A stretch of 64,000 bases of DNA, taken from Bos javanicus (lineage: Eukaryota > Chordata > Mammalia > Artiodactyla > Bovidae). Made by a program: the position numbers and the translations under genes. Below are positions 24,401-36,400 of the stretch, one piece after another; the stretch's first letter is position 1; each line of letters begins with the position of its first letter. The notes under the pieces were generated by a model. That model was not told the origin of the DNA, searched no databases, and was given only the letters and a program-made list of their open reading frames with translations. The stretch covers positions 1 to 64,000 of the forward strand of contig NW_026893837.1 in assembly GCF_032452875.1 (NCBI RefSeq), written 5' to 3'.

Positions 24401-27133
24401 ATACTCGCCAGCTGAGCCGCGCGACACCTGCCTGCTCATCTGCCTGATACTCGCCAGCTGAGCCGCGCGACACCTGCCTGCTCATCTGCCTGATACTCGC
24501 CAGCTGAGCCGCGCGACACCTGCCTGCTCATCTGCCTGATACTCGCCAGCTGAGCCGCGCGACACCTGCCTGCTCATCTGCCTGATACTCGCCAGCTGAG
24601 CCGCGCGACACCTGCCTGCTCATCTGCCTGATACTCGCCAGCTGAGCCGCGCGACACCTGCCTGCTCATCTGCCTGATACTCGCCAGCTGAGCCGCGCGA
24701 CACCTGCCTGCTCATCTGCTTGATACTCGCCAGCTGAGCCGCGCGACACCTGCCTGCTCATCTGCCTGATACTCGCCAGCTGAGCCGCGCGACACCTGCC
24801 TGCTCATCTGCCTGATACTCGCCAGCTGAGCCGCGCGACACCTGCCTGCTCATCTGCCTGATACTCGCCAGCTGAGCCGCGCGACACCTGCCTGCTCATC
24901 TGCTTGATACTCGCCAGCTGAGCCGCGCGACACCTGCCTGCTCATCTGCCTGATACTCGCCAGCTGAGCCGCGCGACACCTGCCTGCTCATCTGCCTGAT
25001 ACTCGCCAGCTGAGCCGCGCGACACCTGCCTGCTCATCTGCCTGATACTCGCCAGCTGAGCCGCGCGACACCTGCCTGCTCATCTGCCTGATACTCGCCA
25101 GCTGAGCCGCGCGACACCTGCCTGCTCATCTGCCTGATACTCGCCAGCTGAGCCGCGCGACACCTGCCTGCTCATCTGCCTGATACTCGCCAGCTGAGCC
25201 GCGCGACACCTGCCTGCTCATCTGCCTGATACTCGCCAGCTGAGCCGCGCGACACCTGCCTGCTCATCTGCCTGATACTCGCCAGCTGAGCCGCGCGACA
25301 CCTGCCTGCTCATCTGCCTGATACTCGCCAGCTGAGCCGCGCGACACCTGCCTGCTCATCTGCCTGATACTCGCCAGCTGAGCCGCGCGACACCTGCCTG
25401 CTCAGCTGCCTGATAATCGCCAGCTGAGCCGCGCGACACCTGCCTGCTCATCTGCCTGATACTCGCCAGCTGAGCCGCGCGACACCTGCCTGCTCATCTG
25501 CCTGATACTCGCCAGCTGAGCCGCGCGACACCTGCCTGCTCATCTGCCTGATACTCGCCAGCTGAGCCGCGCGACACCTGCCTGCTCATCTGCCTGATAA
25601 TCGCCAGCTGAGCCGCGCGACACCTGCCTGCTCATCTGCCTGATACTCGCCAGCTGAGCCGCGCGACACCTGCCTGCTCATCTGCCTGATACTCGCCAGC
25701 TGAGCCGCGCGACACCTGCCTGCTCATCTGCCTGATACTCGCCAGCTGAGCCGCGCGACACCTGCCTGCTCATCTGCCTGATACTCGCCAGCTGAGCCGC
25801 GCGACACCTGCCTGCTCATCTGCCTGATACTCGCCAGCTGAGCCGCGCGACACCTGCCTGCTCATCTGCCTGATACTCGCCAGCTGAGCCGCGCGACACC
25901 TGCCTGCTCATCTGCCTGATACTCGCCAGCTGAGCCGCGCGACACCTGCCTGCTCATCTGCCTGATACTCGCCAGCTGAGCCGCGCGACACCTGCCTGCT
26001 CATCTGCCTGATACTCGCCAGCTGAGCCGCGCGACACCTGCCTGCTCATCTGCCTGATACTCGCCAGCTGAGCCGCGCGACACCTGCCTGCTCATCTGCC
26101 TGATACTCGCCAGCTGAGCCGCGCGACACCTGCCTGCTCATCTGCCTGATACTCGCCAGCTGAGCCGCGCGACACCTGCCTGCTCATCTGCCTGATACTC
26201 GCCAGCTGAGCCGCGCGACACCTGCCTGCTCATCTGCTTGATACTCGCCAGCTGAGCCGCGCGACACCTGCCTGCTCATCTGCTTGATACTCGCCAGCTG
26301 AGCCGCGCGACACCTGCCTGCTCATCTGCCTGATACTCGCCAGCTGAGCCGCGCGACACCTGCCTGCTCATCTGCCTGATACTCGCCAGCTGAGCCGCGC
26401 GACACCTGCCTGCTCATCTGCCTGATAATCGCCAGCTGAGCCGCGCGACACCTGCCTGCTCATCTGCCTGATACTCGCCAGCTGAGCCGCGCGACACCTG
26501 CCTGCTCATCTGCCTGATACTCGCCAGCTGAGCCGCGCGACACCTGCCTGCTCATCTGCCTGATACTCGCCAGCTGAGCCGCGCGACACCTGCCTGCTCA
26601 TCTGCCTGATACTCGCCAGCTGAGCCGCGCGACACCTGCCTGCTCATCTGCCTGATACTCGCCAGCTGAGCCGCGCGACACCTGCCTGCTCATCTGCCTG
26701 ATACTCGCCAGCTGAGCCGCGCGACACCTGCCTGCTCATCTGCCTGATACTCGCCAGCTGAGCCGCGCGACACCTGCCTGCTCATCTGCCTGATACTCGC
26801 CAGCTGAGCCGCGCGACACCTGCCTGCTCATCTGCCTGATACTCGCCAGCTGAGCCGCGCGACACCTGCCTGCTCATCTGCCTGATACTCGCCAGCTGAG
26901 CCGCGCGACACCTGCCTGCTCATCTGCCTGATACTCGCCAGCTGAGCCGCGCGACACCTGCCTGCTCATCTGCCTGATACTCGCCAGCTGAGCCGCGCGA
27001 CACCTGCCTGCTCATCTGCCTGATACTCGCCAGCTGAGCCGCGCGACACCTGCCTGCTCATCTGCCTGATACTCGCCAGCTGAGCCGCGCGACACCTGCC
27101 TGCTCATCTGCCTGATACTCGCCAGCTGAGCCG

Positions 27134-27302
27134 AGCGACACCTGCCCTCTCATCTGCCTGATACTCGCCAGCTGAGTCGCGCGACACCTGCCTGCTCATC
27201 TGCCTGATACTCGCCAGCTGAGCCCCGCGACACCTGCCTAGTCATCTGCCTGATAATCGCCAGCTGAGCCGCGCGACACTTGCCTGCTCATCTGCCTGAT
27301 AA
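27134..27302. repeat. Island of about four variant monomers
   Basis: Changes include CCGAGCGAC, TGCCCTCTC, GAGTCGCG, GAGCCCCGCG, CTGCCTAGTC, GATAATCG and GACACTTGCC in under 170 bp. Some are flank-like (GAGCCCCGCG, GACACTTGCC, GATAATCG) and others are private. It sits a few monomers before the 2.3-kb perfect run at 27713-30009. Confidence 0.88.
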
Positions 27303-30009
27303 TCGCCAGCTGAGCCGCGCGACACCTGCCTGCTCATCTGCCTGATACTCGCCAGCTGAGCCGCGCGACACCTGCCTGCTCATCTGCCTAATACTCGCCA
27401 GCTGAGCCGCGCGACACCTGCCTGCTCATCTGCCTGATACTCGCCAGCTGAGCCGCGCGACACCTGCCTGCTCATCTGCCTGATACTCGCCAGCTGAGCC
27501 GCGCGACACCTGCCTGCTCATCTGCCTGATACTCGCCAGCTGAGCCGCGCGACACCTGCCTGCTCATCTGCCTGATACTCGCCAGCTGAGCCGCGCGACA
27601 CCTGCCTGCTCATCTGCCTGATACTCGCCAGCTGAGCCGCGCGACACCTGCCTGCTCATCTGCCTGATACTCGCCAGCTGAGCCGCGCGACACCTGCCTG
27701 CTCATCTGCCTTATACTCGCCAGCTGAGCCGCGCGACACCTGCCTGCTCATCTGCCTGATACTCGCCAGCTGAGCCGCGCGACACCTGCCTGCTCATCTG
27801 CCTGATACTCGCCAGCTGAGCCGCGCGACACCTGCCTGCTCATCTGCCTGATACTCGCCAGCTGAGCCGCGCGACACCTGCCTGCTCATCTGCCTGATAC
27901 TCGCCAGCTGAGCCGCGCGACACCTGCCTGCTCATCTGCCTGATACTCGCCAGCTGAGCCGCGCGACACCTGCCTGCTCATCTGCCTGATACTCGCCAGC
28001 TGAGCCGCGCGACACCTGCCTGCTCATCTGCCTGATACTCGCCAGCTGAGCCGCGCGACACCTGCCTGCTCATCTGCCTGATACTCGCCAGCTGAGCCGC
28101 GCGACACCTGCCTGCTCATCTGCCTGATACTCGCCAGCTGAGCCGCGCGACACCTGCCTGCTCATCTGCCTGATACTCGCCAGCTGAGCCGCGCGACACC
28201 TGCCTGCTCATCTGCCTGATACTCGCCAGCTGAGCCGCGCGACACCTGCCTGCTCATCTGCCTGATACTCGCCAGCTGAGCCGCGCGACACCTGCCTGCT
28301 CATCTGCCTGATACTCGCCAGCTGAGCCGCGCGACACCTGCCTGCTCATCTGCCTGATACTCGCCAGCTGAGCCGCGCGACACCTGCCTGCTCATCTGCC
28401 TGATACTCGCCAGCTGAGCCGCGCGACACCTGCCTGCTCATCTGCCTGATACTCGCCAGCTGAGCCGCGCGACACCTGCCTGCTCATCTGCCTGATACTC
28501 GCCAGCTGAGCCGCGCGACACCTGCCTGCTCATCTGCCTGATACTCGCCAGCTGAGCCGCGCGACACCTGCCTGCTCATCTGCCTGATACTCGCCAGCTG
28601 AGCCGCGCGACACCTGCCTGCTCATCTGCCTGATACTCGCCAGCTGAGCCGCGCGACACCTGCCTGCTCATCTGCCTGATACTCGCCAGCTGAGCCGCGC
28701 GACACCTGCCTGCTCATCTGCCTGATACTCGCCAGCTGAGCCGCGCGACACCTGCCTGCTCATCTGCCTGATACTCGCCAGCTGAGCCGCGCGACACCTG
28801 CCTGCTCATCTGCCTGATACTCGCCAGCTGAGCCGCGCGACACCTGCCTGCTCATCTGCCTGATACTCGCCAGCTGAGCCGCGCGACACCTGCCTGCTCA
28901 TCTGCCTGATACTCGCCAGCTGAGCCGCGCGACACCTGCCTGCTCATCTGCCTGATACTCGCCAGCTGAGCCGCGCGACACCTGCCTGCTCATCTGCCTG
29001 ATACTCGCCAGCTGAGCCGCGCGACACCTGCCTGCTCATCTGCCTGATACTCGCCAGCTGAGCCGCGCGACACCTGCCTGCTCATCTGCCTGATACTCGC
29101 CAGCTGAGCCGCGCGACACCTGCCTGCTCATCTGCCTGATACTCGCCAGCTGAGCCGCGCGACACCTGCCTGCTCATCTGCCTGATACTCGCCAGCTGAG
29201 CCGCGCGACACCTGCCTGCTCATCTGCCTGATACTCGCCAGCTGAGCCGCGCGACACCTGCCTGCTCATCTGCCTGATACTCGCCAGCTGAGCCGCGCGA
29301 CACCTGCCTGCTCATCTGCCTGATACTCGCCAGCTGAGCCGCGCGACACCTGCCTGCTCATCTGCCTGATACTCGCCAGCTGAGCCGCGCGACACCTGCC
29401 TGCTCATCTGCCTGATACTCGCCAGCTGAGCCGCGCGACACCTGCCTGCTCATCTGCCTGATACTCGCCAGCTGAGCCGCGCGACACCTGCCTGCTCATC
29501 TGCCTGATACTCGCCAGCTGAGCCGCGCGACACCTGCCTGCTCATCTGCCTGATACTCGCCAGCTGAGCCGCGCGACACCTGCCTGCTCATCTGCCTGAT
29601 ACTCGCCAGCTGAGCCGCGCGACACCTGCCTGCTCATCTGCCTGATACTCGCCAGCTGAGCCGCGCGACACCTGCCTGCTCATCTGCCTGATACTCGCCA
29701 GCTGAGCCGCGCGACACCTGCCTGCTCATCTGCCTGATACTCGCCAGCTGAGCCGCGCGACACCTGCCTGCTCATCTGCCTGATACTCGCCAGCTGAGCC
29801 GCGCGACACCTGCCTGCTCATCTGCCTGATACTCGCCAGCTGAGCCGCGCGACACCTGCCTGCTCATCTGCCTGATACTCGCCAGCTGAGCCGCGCGACA
29901 CCTGCCTGCTCATCTGCCTGATACTCGCCAGCTGAGCCGCGCGACACCTGCCTGCTCATCTGCCTGATACTCGCCAGCTGAGCCGCGCGACACCTGCCTG
30001 CTCATCTGC

Positions 30010-30424
30010 TTGATACTCGCCAGCTGAGCCCTGCGACACCTGCCTGCTCATCTGCCTGATACTCGCCAGCTGAGCGGCGTGACACCTGCCTGCTCATCTG
30101 CCTGATACTCGCCAGCTGAGCCGCGCGACACCTGCCTGCTCATCTGCTTGATACTCGACAGCTGAGCCACGCGACACCTGCCTGCTCATCTGCTTGATAC
30201 TCGCCAGCTGAGCCGCGCGACACCTGCCTGCTCATCTGCTTGATACTCGCCAGCTGAGCCGCGCGACACCTGCCTGCTCATCTGCTTGATACTCGCCAGC
30301 TGAGCCGCGCGACACCTGCCTGCTCATCTGCTTGATACTCGCCAGCTGAGCCGCGCGACACCTGCCTGCTCATCTGCTTGATACTCGCCAGCTGAGCCCC
30401 GCGACACCTGCCTGCTCATCTGCT
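30010..30424. repeat. Variant island at the left edge of the perfect block
   Basis: About nine monomers carry T at position 22 in almost every copy (CTTGATACTCG), plus GAGCCCTGCG, GAGCGGCGTG, CTCGACAGC with GCCACGCG, and a final GAGCCCCGCG. The last change, T at 30424, is directly followed by 24 kb without variation. The island looks like a remnant of intermediate-type array at a junction. Confidence 0.88.
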
Positions 30425-33400
30425 TGATACTCGCCAGCTGAGCCGCGCGACACCTGCCTGCTCATCTGCCTGATACTCGCCAGCTGAGCCGCGCGACACC
30501 TGCCTGCTCATCTGCCTGATACTCGCCAGCTGAGCCGCGCGACACCTGCCTGCTCATCTGCCTGATACTCGCCAGCTGAGCCGCGCGACACCTGCCTGCT
30601 CATCTGCCTGATACTCGCCAGCTGAGCCGCGCGACACCTGCCTGCTCATCTGCCTGATACTCGCCAGCTGAGCCGCGCGACACCTGCCTGCTCATCTGCC
30701 TGATACTCGCCAGCTGAGCCGCGCGACACCTGCCTGCTCATCTGCCTGATACTCGCCAGCTGAGCCGCGCGACACCTGCCTGCTCATCTGCCTGATACTC
30801 GCCAGCTGAGCCGCGCGACACCTGCCTGCTCATCTGCCTGATACTCGCCAGCTGAGCCGCGCGACACCTGCCTGCTCATCTGCCTGATACTCGCCAGCTG
30901 AGCCGCGCGACACCTGCCTGCTCATCTGCCTGATACTCGCCAGCTGAGCCGCGCGACACCTGCCTGCTCATCTGCCTGATACTCGCCAGCTGAGCCGCGC
31001 GACACCTGCCTGCTCATCTGCCTGATACTCGCCAGCTGAGCCGCGCGACACCTGCCTGCTCATCTGCCTGATACTCGCCAGCTGAGCCGCGCGACACCTG
31101 CCTGCTCATCTGCCTGATACTCGCCAGCTGAGCCGCGCGACACCTGCCTGCTCATCTGCCTGATACTCGCCAGCTGAGCCGCGCGACACCTGCCTGCTCA
31201 TCTGCCTGATACTCGCCAGCTGAGCCGCGCGACACCTGCCTGCTCATCTGCCTGATACTCGCCAGCTGAGCCGCGCGACACCTGCCTGCTCATCTGCCTG
31301 ATACTCGCCAGCTGAGCCGCGCGACACCTGCCTGCTCATCTGCCTGATACTCGCCAGCTGAGCCGCGCGACACCTGCCTGCTCATCTGCCTGATACTCGC
31401 CAGCTGAGCCGCGCGACACCTGCCTGCTCATCTGCCTGATACTCGCCAGCTGAGCCGCGCGACACCTGCCTGCTCATCTGCCTGATACTCGCCAGCTGAG
31501 CCGCGCGACACCTGCCTGCTCATCTGCCTGATACTCGCCAGCTGAGCCGCGCGACACCTGCCTGCTCATCTGCCTGATACTCGCCAGCTGAGCCGCGCGA
31601 CACCTGCCTGCTCATCTGCCTGATACTCGCCAGCTGAGCCGCGCGACACCTGCCTGCTCATCTGCCTGATACTCGCCAGCTGAGCCGCGCGACACCTGCC
31701 TGCTCATCTGCCTGATACTCGCCAGCTGAGCCGCGCGACACCTGCCTGCTCATCTGCCTGATACTCGCCAGCTGAGCCGCGCGACACCTGCCTGCTCATC
31801 TGCCTGATACTCGCCAGCTGAGCCGCGCGACACCTGCCTGCTCATCTGCCTGATACTCGCCAGCTGAGCCGCGCGACACCTGCCTGCTCATCTGCCTGAT
31901 ACTCGCCAGCTGAGCCGCGCGACACCTGCCTGCTCATCTGCCTGATACTCGCCAGCTGAGCCGCGCGACACCTGCCTGCTCATCTGCCTGATACTCGCCA
32001 GCTGAGCCGCGCGACACCTGCCTGCTCATCTGCCTGATACTCGCCAGCTGAGCCGCGCGACACCTGCCTGCTCATCTGCCTGATACTCGCCAGCTGAGCC
32101 GCGCGACACCTGCCTGCTCATCTGCCTGATACTCGCCAGCTGAGCCGCGCGACACCTGCCTGCTCATCTGCCTGATACTCGCCAGCTGAGCCGCGCGACA
32201 CCTGCCTGCTCATCTGCCTGATACTCGCCAGCTGAGCCGCGCGACACCTGCCTGCTCATCTGCCTGATACTCGCCAGCTGAGCCGCGCGACACCTGCCTG
32301 CTCATCTGCCTGATACTCGCCAGCTGAGCCGCGCGACACCTGCCTGCTCATCTGCCTGATACTCGCCAGCTGAGCCGCGCGACACCTGCCTGCTCATCTG
32401 CCTGATACTCGCCAGCTGAGCCGCGCGACACCTGCCTGCTCATCTGCCTGATACTCGCCAGCTGAGCCGCGCGACACCTGCCTGCTCATCTGCCTGATAC
32501 TCGCCAGCTGAGCCGCGCGACACCTGCCTGCTCATCTGCCTGATACTCGCCAGCTGAGCCGCGCGACACCTGCCTGCTCATCTGCCTGATACTCGCCAGC
32601 TGAGCCGCGCGACACCTGCCTGCTCATCTGCCTGATACTCGCCAGCTGAGCCGCGCGACACCTGCCTGCTCATCTGCCTGATACTCGCCAGCTGAGCCGC
32701 GCGACACCTGCCTGCTCATCTGCCTGATACTCGCCAGCTGAGCCGCGCGACACCTGCCTGCTCATCTGCCTGATACTCGCCAGCTGAGCCGCGCGACACC
32801 TGCCTGCTCATCTGCCTGATACTCGCCAGCTGAGCCGCGCGACACCTGCCTGCTCATCTGCCTGATACTCGCCAGCTGAGCCGCGCGACACCTGCCTGCT
32901 CATCTGCCTGATACTCGCCAGCTGAGCCGCGCGACACCTGCCTGCTCATCTGCCTGATACTCGCCAGCTGAGCCGCGCGACACCTGCCTGCTCATCTGCC
33001 TGATACTCGCCAGCTGAGCCGCGCGACACCTGCCTGCTCATCTGCCTGATACTCGCCAGCTGAGCCGCGCGACACCTGCCTGCTCATCTGCCTGATACTC
33101 GCCAGCTGAGCCGCGCGACACCTGCCTGCTCATCTGCCTGATACTCGCCAGCTGAGCCGCGCGACACCTGCCTGCTCATCTGCCTGATACTCGCCAGCTG
33201 AGCCGCGCGACACCTGCCTGCTCATCTGCCTGATACTCGCCAGCTGAGCCGCGCGACACCTGCCTGCTCATCTGCCTGATACTCGCCAGCTGAGCCGCGC
33301 GACACCTGCCTGCTCATCTGCCTGATACTCGCCAGCTGAGCCGCGCGACACCTGCCTGCTCATCTGCCTGATACTCGCCAGCTGAGCCGCGCGACACCTG

Positions 33401-36400
33401 CCTGCTCATCTGCCTGATACTCGCCAGCTGAGCCGCGCGACACCTGCCTGCTCATCTGCCTGATACTCGCCAGCTGAGCCGCGCGACACCTGCCTGCTCA
33501 TCTGCCTGATACTCGCCAGCTGAGCCGCGCGACACCTGCCTGCTCATCTGCCTGATACTCGCCAGCTGAGCCGCGCGACACCTGCCTGCTCATCTGCCTG
33601 ATACTCGCCAGCTGAGCCGCGCGACACCTGCCTGCTCATCTGCCTGATACTCGCCAGCTGAGCCGCGCGACACCTGCCTGCTCATCTGCCTGATACTCGC
33701 CAGCTGAGCCGCGCGACACCTGCCTGCTCATCTGCCTGATACTCGCCAGCTGAGCCGCGCGACACCTGCCTGCTCATCTGCCTGATACTCGCCAGCTGAG
33801 CCGCGCGACACCTGCCTGCTCATCTGCCTGATACTCGCCAGCTGAGCCGCGCGACACCTGCCTGCTCATCTGCCTGATACTCGCCAGCTGAGCCGCGCGA
33901 CACCTGCCTGCTCATCTGCCTGATACTCGCCAGCTGAGCCGCGCGACACCTGCCTGCTCATCTGCCTGATACTCGCCAGCTGAGCCGCGCGACACCTGCC
34001 TGCTCATCTGCCTGATACTCGCCAGCTGAGCCGCGCGACACCTGCCTGCTCATCTGCCTGATACTCGCCAGCTGAGCCGCGCGACACCTGCCTGCTCATC
34101 TGCCTGATACTCGCCAGCTGAGCCGCGCGACACCTGCCTGCTCATCTGCCTGATACTCGCCAGCTGAGCCGCGCGACACCTGCCTGCTCATCTGCCTGAT
34201 ACTCGCCAGCTGAGCCGCGCGACACCTGCCTGCTCATCTGCCTGATACTCGCCAGCTGAGCCGCGCGACACCTGCCTGCTCATCTGCCTGATACTCGCCA
34301 GCTGAGCCGCGCGACACCTGCCTGCTCATCTGCCTGATACTCGCCAGCTGAGCCGCGCGACACCTGCCTGCTCATCTGCCTGATACTCGCCAGCTGAGCC
34401 GCGCGACACCTGCCTGCTCATCTGCCTGATACTCGCCAGCTGAGCCGCGCGACACCTGCCTGCTCATCTGCCTGATACTCGCCAGCTGAGCCGCGCGACA
34501 CCTGCCTGCTCATCTGCCTGATACTCGCCAGCTGAGCCGCGCGACACCTGCCTGCTCATCTGCCTGATACTCGCCAGCTGAGCCGCGCGACACCTGCCTG
34601 CTCATCTGCCTGATACTCGCCAGCTGAGCCGCGCGACACCTGCCTGCTCATCTGCCTGATACTCGCCAGCTGAGCCGCGCGACACCTGCCTGCTCATCTG
34701 CCTGATACTCGCCAGCTGAGCCGCGCGACACCTGCCTGCTCATCTGCCTGATACTCGCCAGCTGAGCCGCGCGACACCTGCCTGCTCATCTGCCTGATAC
34801 TCGCCAGCTGAGCCGCGCGACACCTGCCTGCTCATCTGCCTGATACTCGCCAGCTGAGCCGCGCGACACCTGCCTGCTCATCTGCCTGATACTCGCCAGC
34901 TGAGCCGCGCGACACCTGCCTGCTCATCTGCCTGATACTCGCCAGCTGAGCCGCGCGACACCTGCCTGCTCATCTGCCTGATACTCGCCAGCTGAGCCGC
35001 GCGACACCTGCCTGCTCATCTGCCTGATACTCGCCAGCTGAGCCGCGCGACACCTGCCTGCTCATCTGCCTGATACTCGCCAGCTGAGCCGCGCGACACC
35101 TGCCTGCTCATCTGCCTGATACTCGCCAGCTGAGCCGCGCGACACCTGCCTGCTCATCTGCCTGATACTCGCCAGCTGAGCCGCGCGACACCTGCCTGCT
35201 CATCTGCCTGATACTCGCCAGCTGAGCCGCGCGACACCTGCCTGCTCATCTGCCTGATACTCGCCAGCTGAGCCGCGCGACACCTGCCTGCTCATCTGCC
35301 TGATACTCGCCAGCTGAGCCGCGCGACACCTGCCTGCTCATCTGCCTGATACTCGCCAGCTGAGCCGCGCGACACCTGCCTGCTCATCTGCCTGATACTC
35401 GCCAGCTGAGCCGCGCGACACCTGCCTGCTCATCTGCCTGATACTCGCCAGCTGAGCCGCGCGACACCTGCCTGCTCATCTGCCTGATACTCGCCAGCTG
35501 AGCCGCGCGACACCTGCCTGCTCATCTGCCTGATACTCGCCAGCTGAGCCGCGCGACACCTGCCTGCTCATCTGCCTGATACTCGCCAGCTGAGCCGCGC
35601 GACACCTGCCTGCTCATCTGCCTGATACTCGCCAGCTGAGCCGCGCGACACCTGCCTGCTCATCTGCCTGATACTCGCCAGCTGAGCCGCGCGACACCTG
35701 CCTGCTCATCTGCCTGATACTCGCCAGCTGAGCCGCGCGACACCTGCCTGCTCATCTGCCTGATACTCGCCAGCTGAGCCGCGCGACACCTGCCTGCTCA
35801 TCTGCCTGATACTCGCCAGCTGAGCCGCGCGACACCTGCCTGCTCATCTGCCTGATACTCGCCAGCTGAGCCGCGCGACACCTGCCTGCTCATCTGCCTG
35901 ATACTCGCCAGCTGAGCCGCGCGACACCTGCCTGCTCATCTGCCTGATACTCGCCAGCTGAGCCGCGCGACACCTGCCTGCTCATCTGCCTGATACTCGC
36001 CAGCTGAGCCGCGCGACACCTGCCTGCTCATCTGCCTGATACTCGCCAGCTGAGCCGCGCGACACCTGCCTGCTCATCTGCCTGATACTCGCCAGCTGAG
36101 CCGCGCGACACCTGCCTGCTCATCTGCCTGATACTCGCCAGCTGAGCCGCGCGACACCTGCCTGCTCATCTGCCTGATACTCGCCAGCTGAGCCGCGCGA
36201 CACCTGCCTGCTCATCTGCCTGATACTCGCCAGCTGAGCCGCGCGACACCTGCCTGCTCATCTGCCTGATACTCGCCAGCTGAGCCGCGCGACACCTGCC
36301 TGCTCATCTGCCTGATACTCGCCAGCTGAGCCGCGCGACACCTGCCTGCTCATCTGCCTGATACTCGCCAGCTGAGCCGCGCGACACCTGCCTGCTCATC

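Larger units (their letters stand above)
14321..30424. repeat. New-type array with scattered variants and four old-looking islands
   Basis: Nearly every monomer is consensus (CCTGATACTCG). Single differences are sparse, the commonest being C-to-T at position 22 (CTTGATACTCG, for example at 23708, 24352, 24720, 24904, 26238 and 26284) and C-to-A at 28 (CCTGATAATCG). Multi-change islands lie at 17314-17411, 18728-18797, 27134-27302 and 30010-30424. Between 27713 and 30009 (about 50 monomers) I see no change. Some rare variants recur at exact multiples of 46 bp, showing internal block duplication. There is no gene. Confidence 0.92.
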
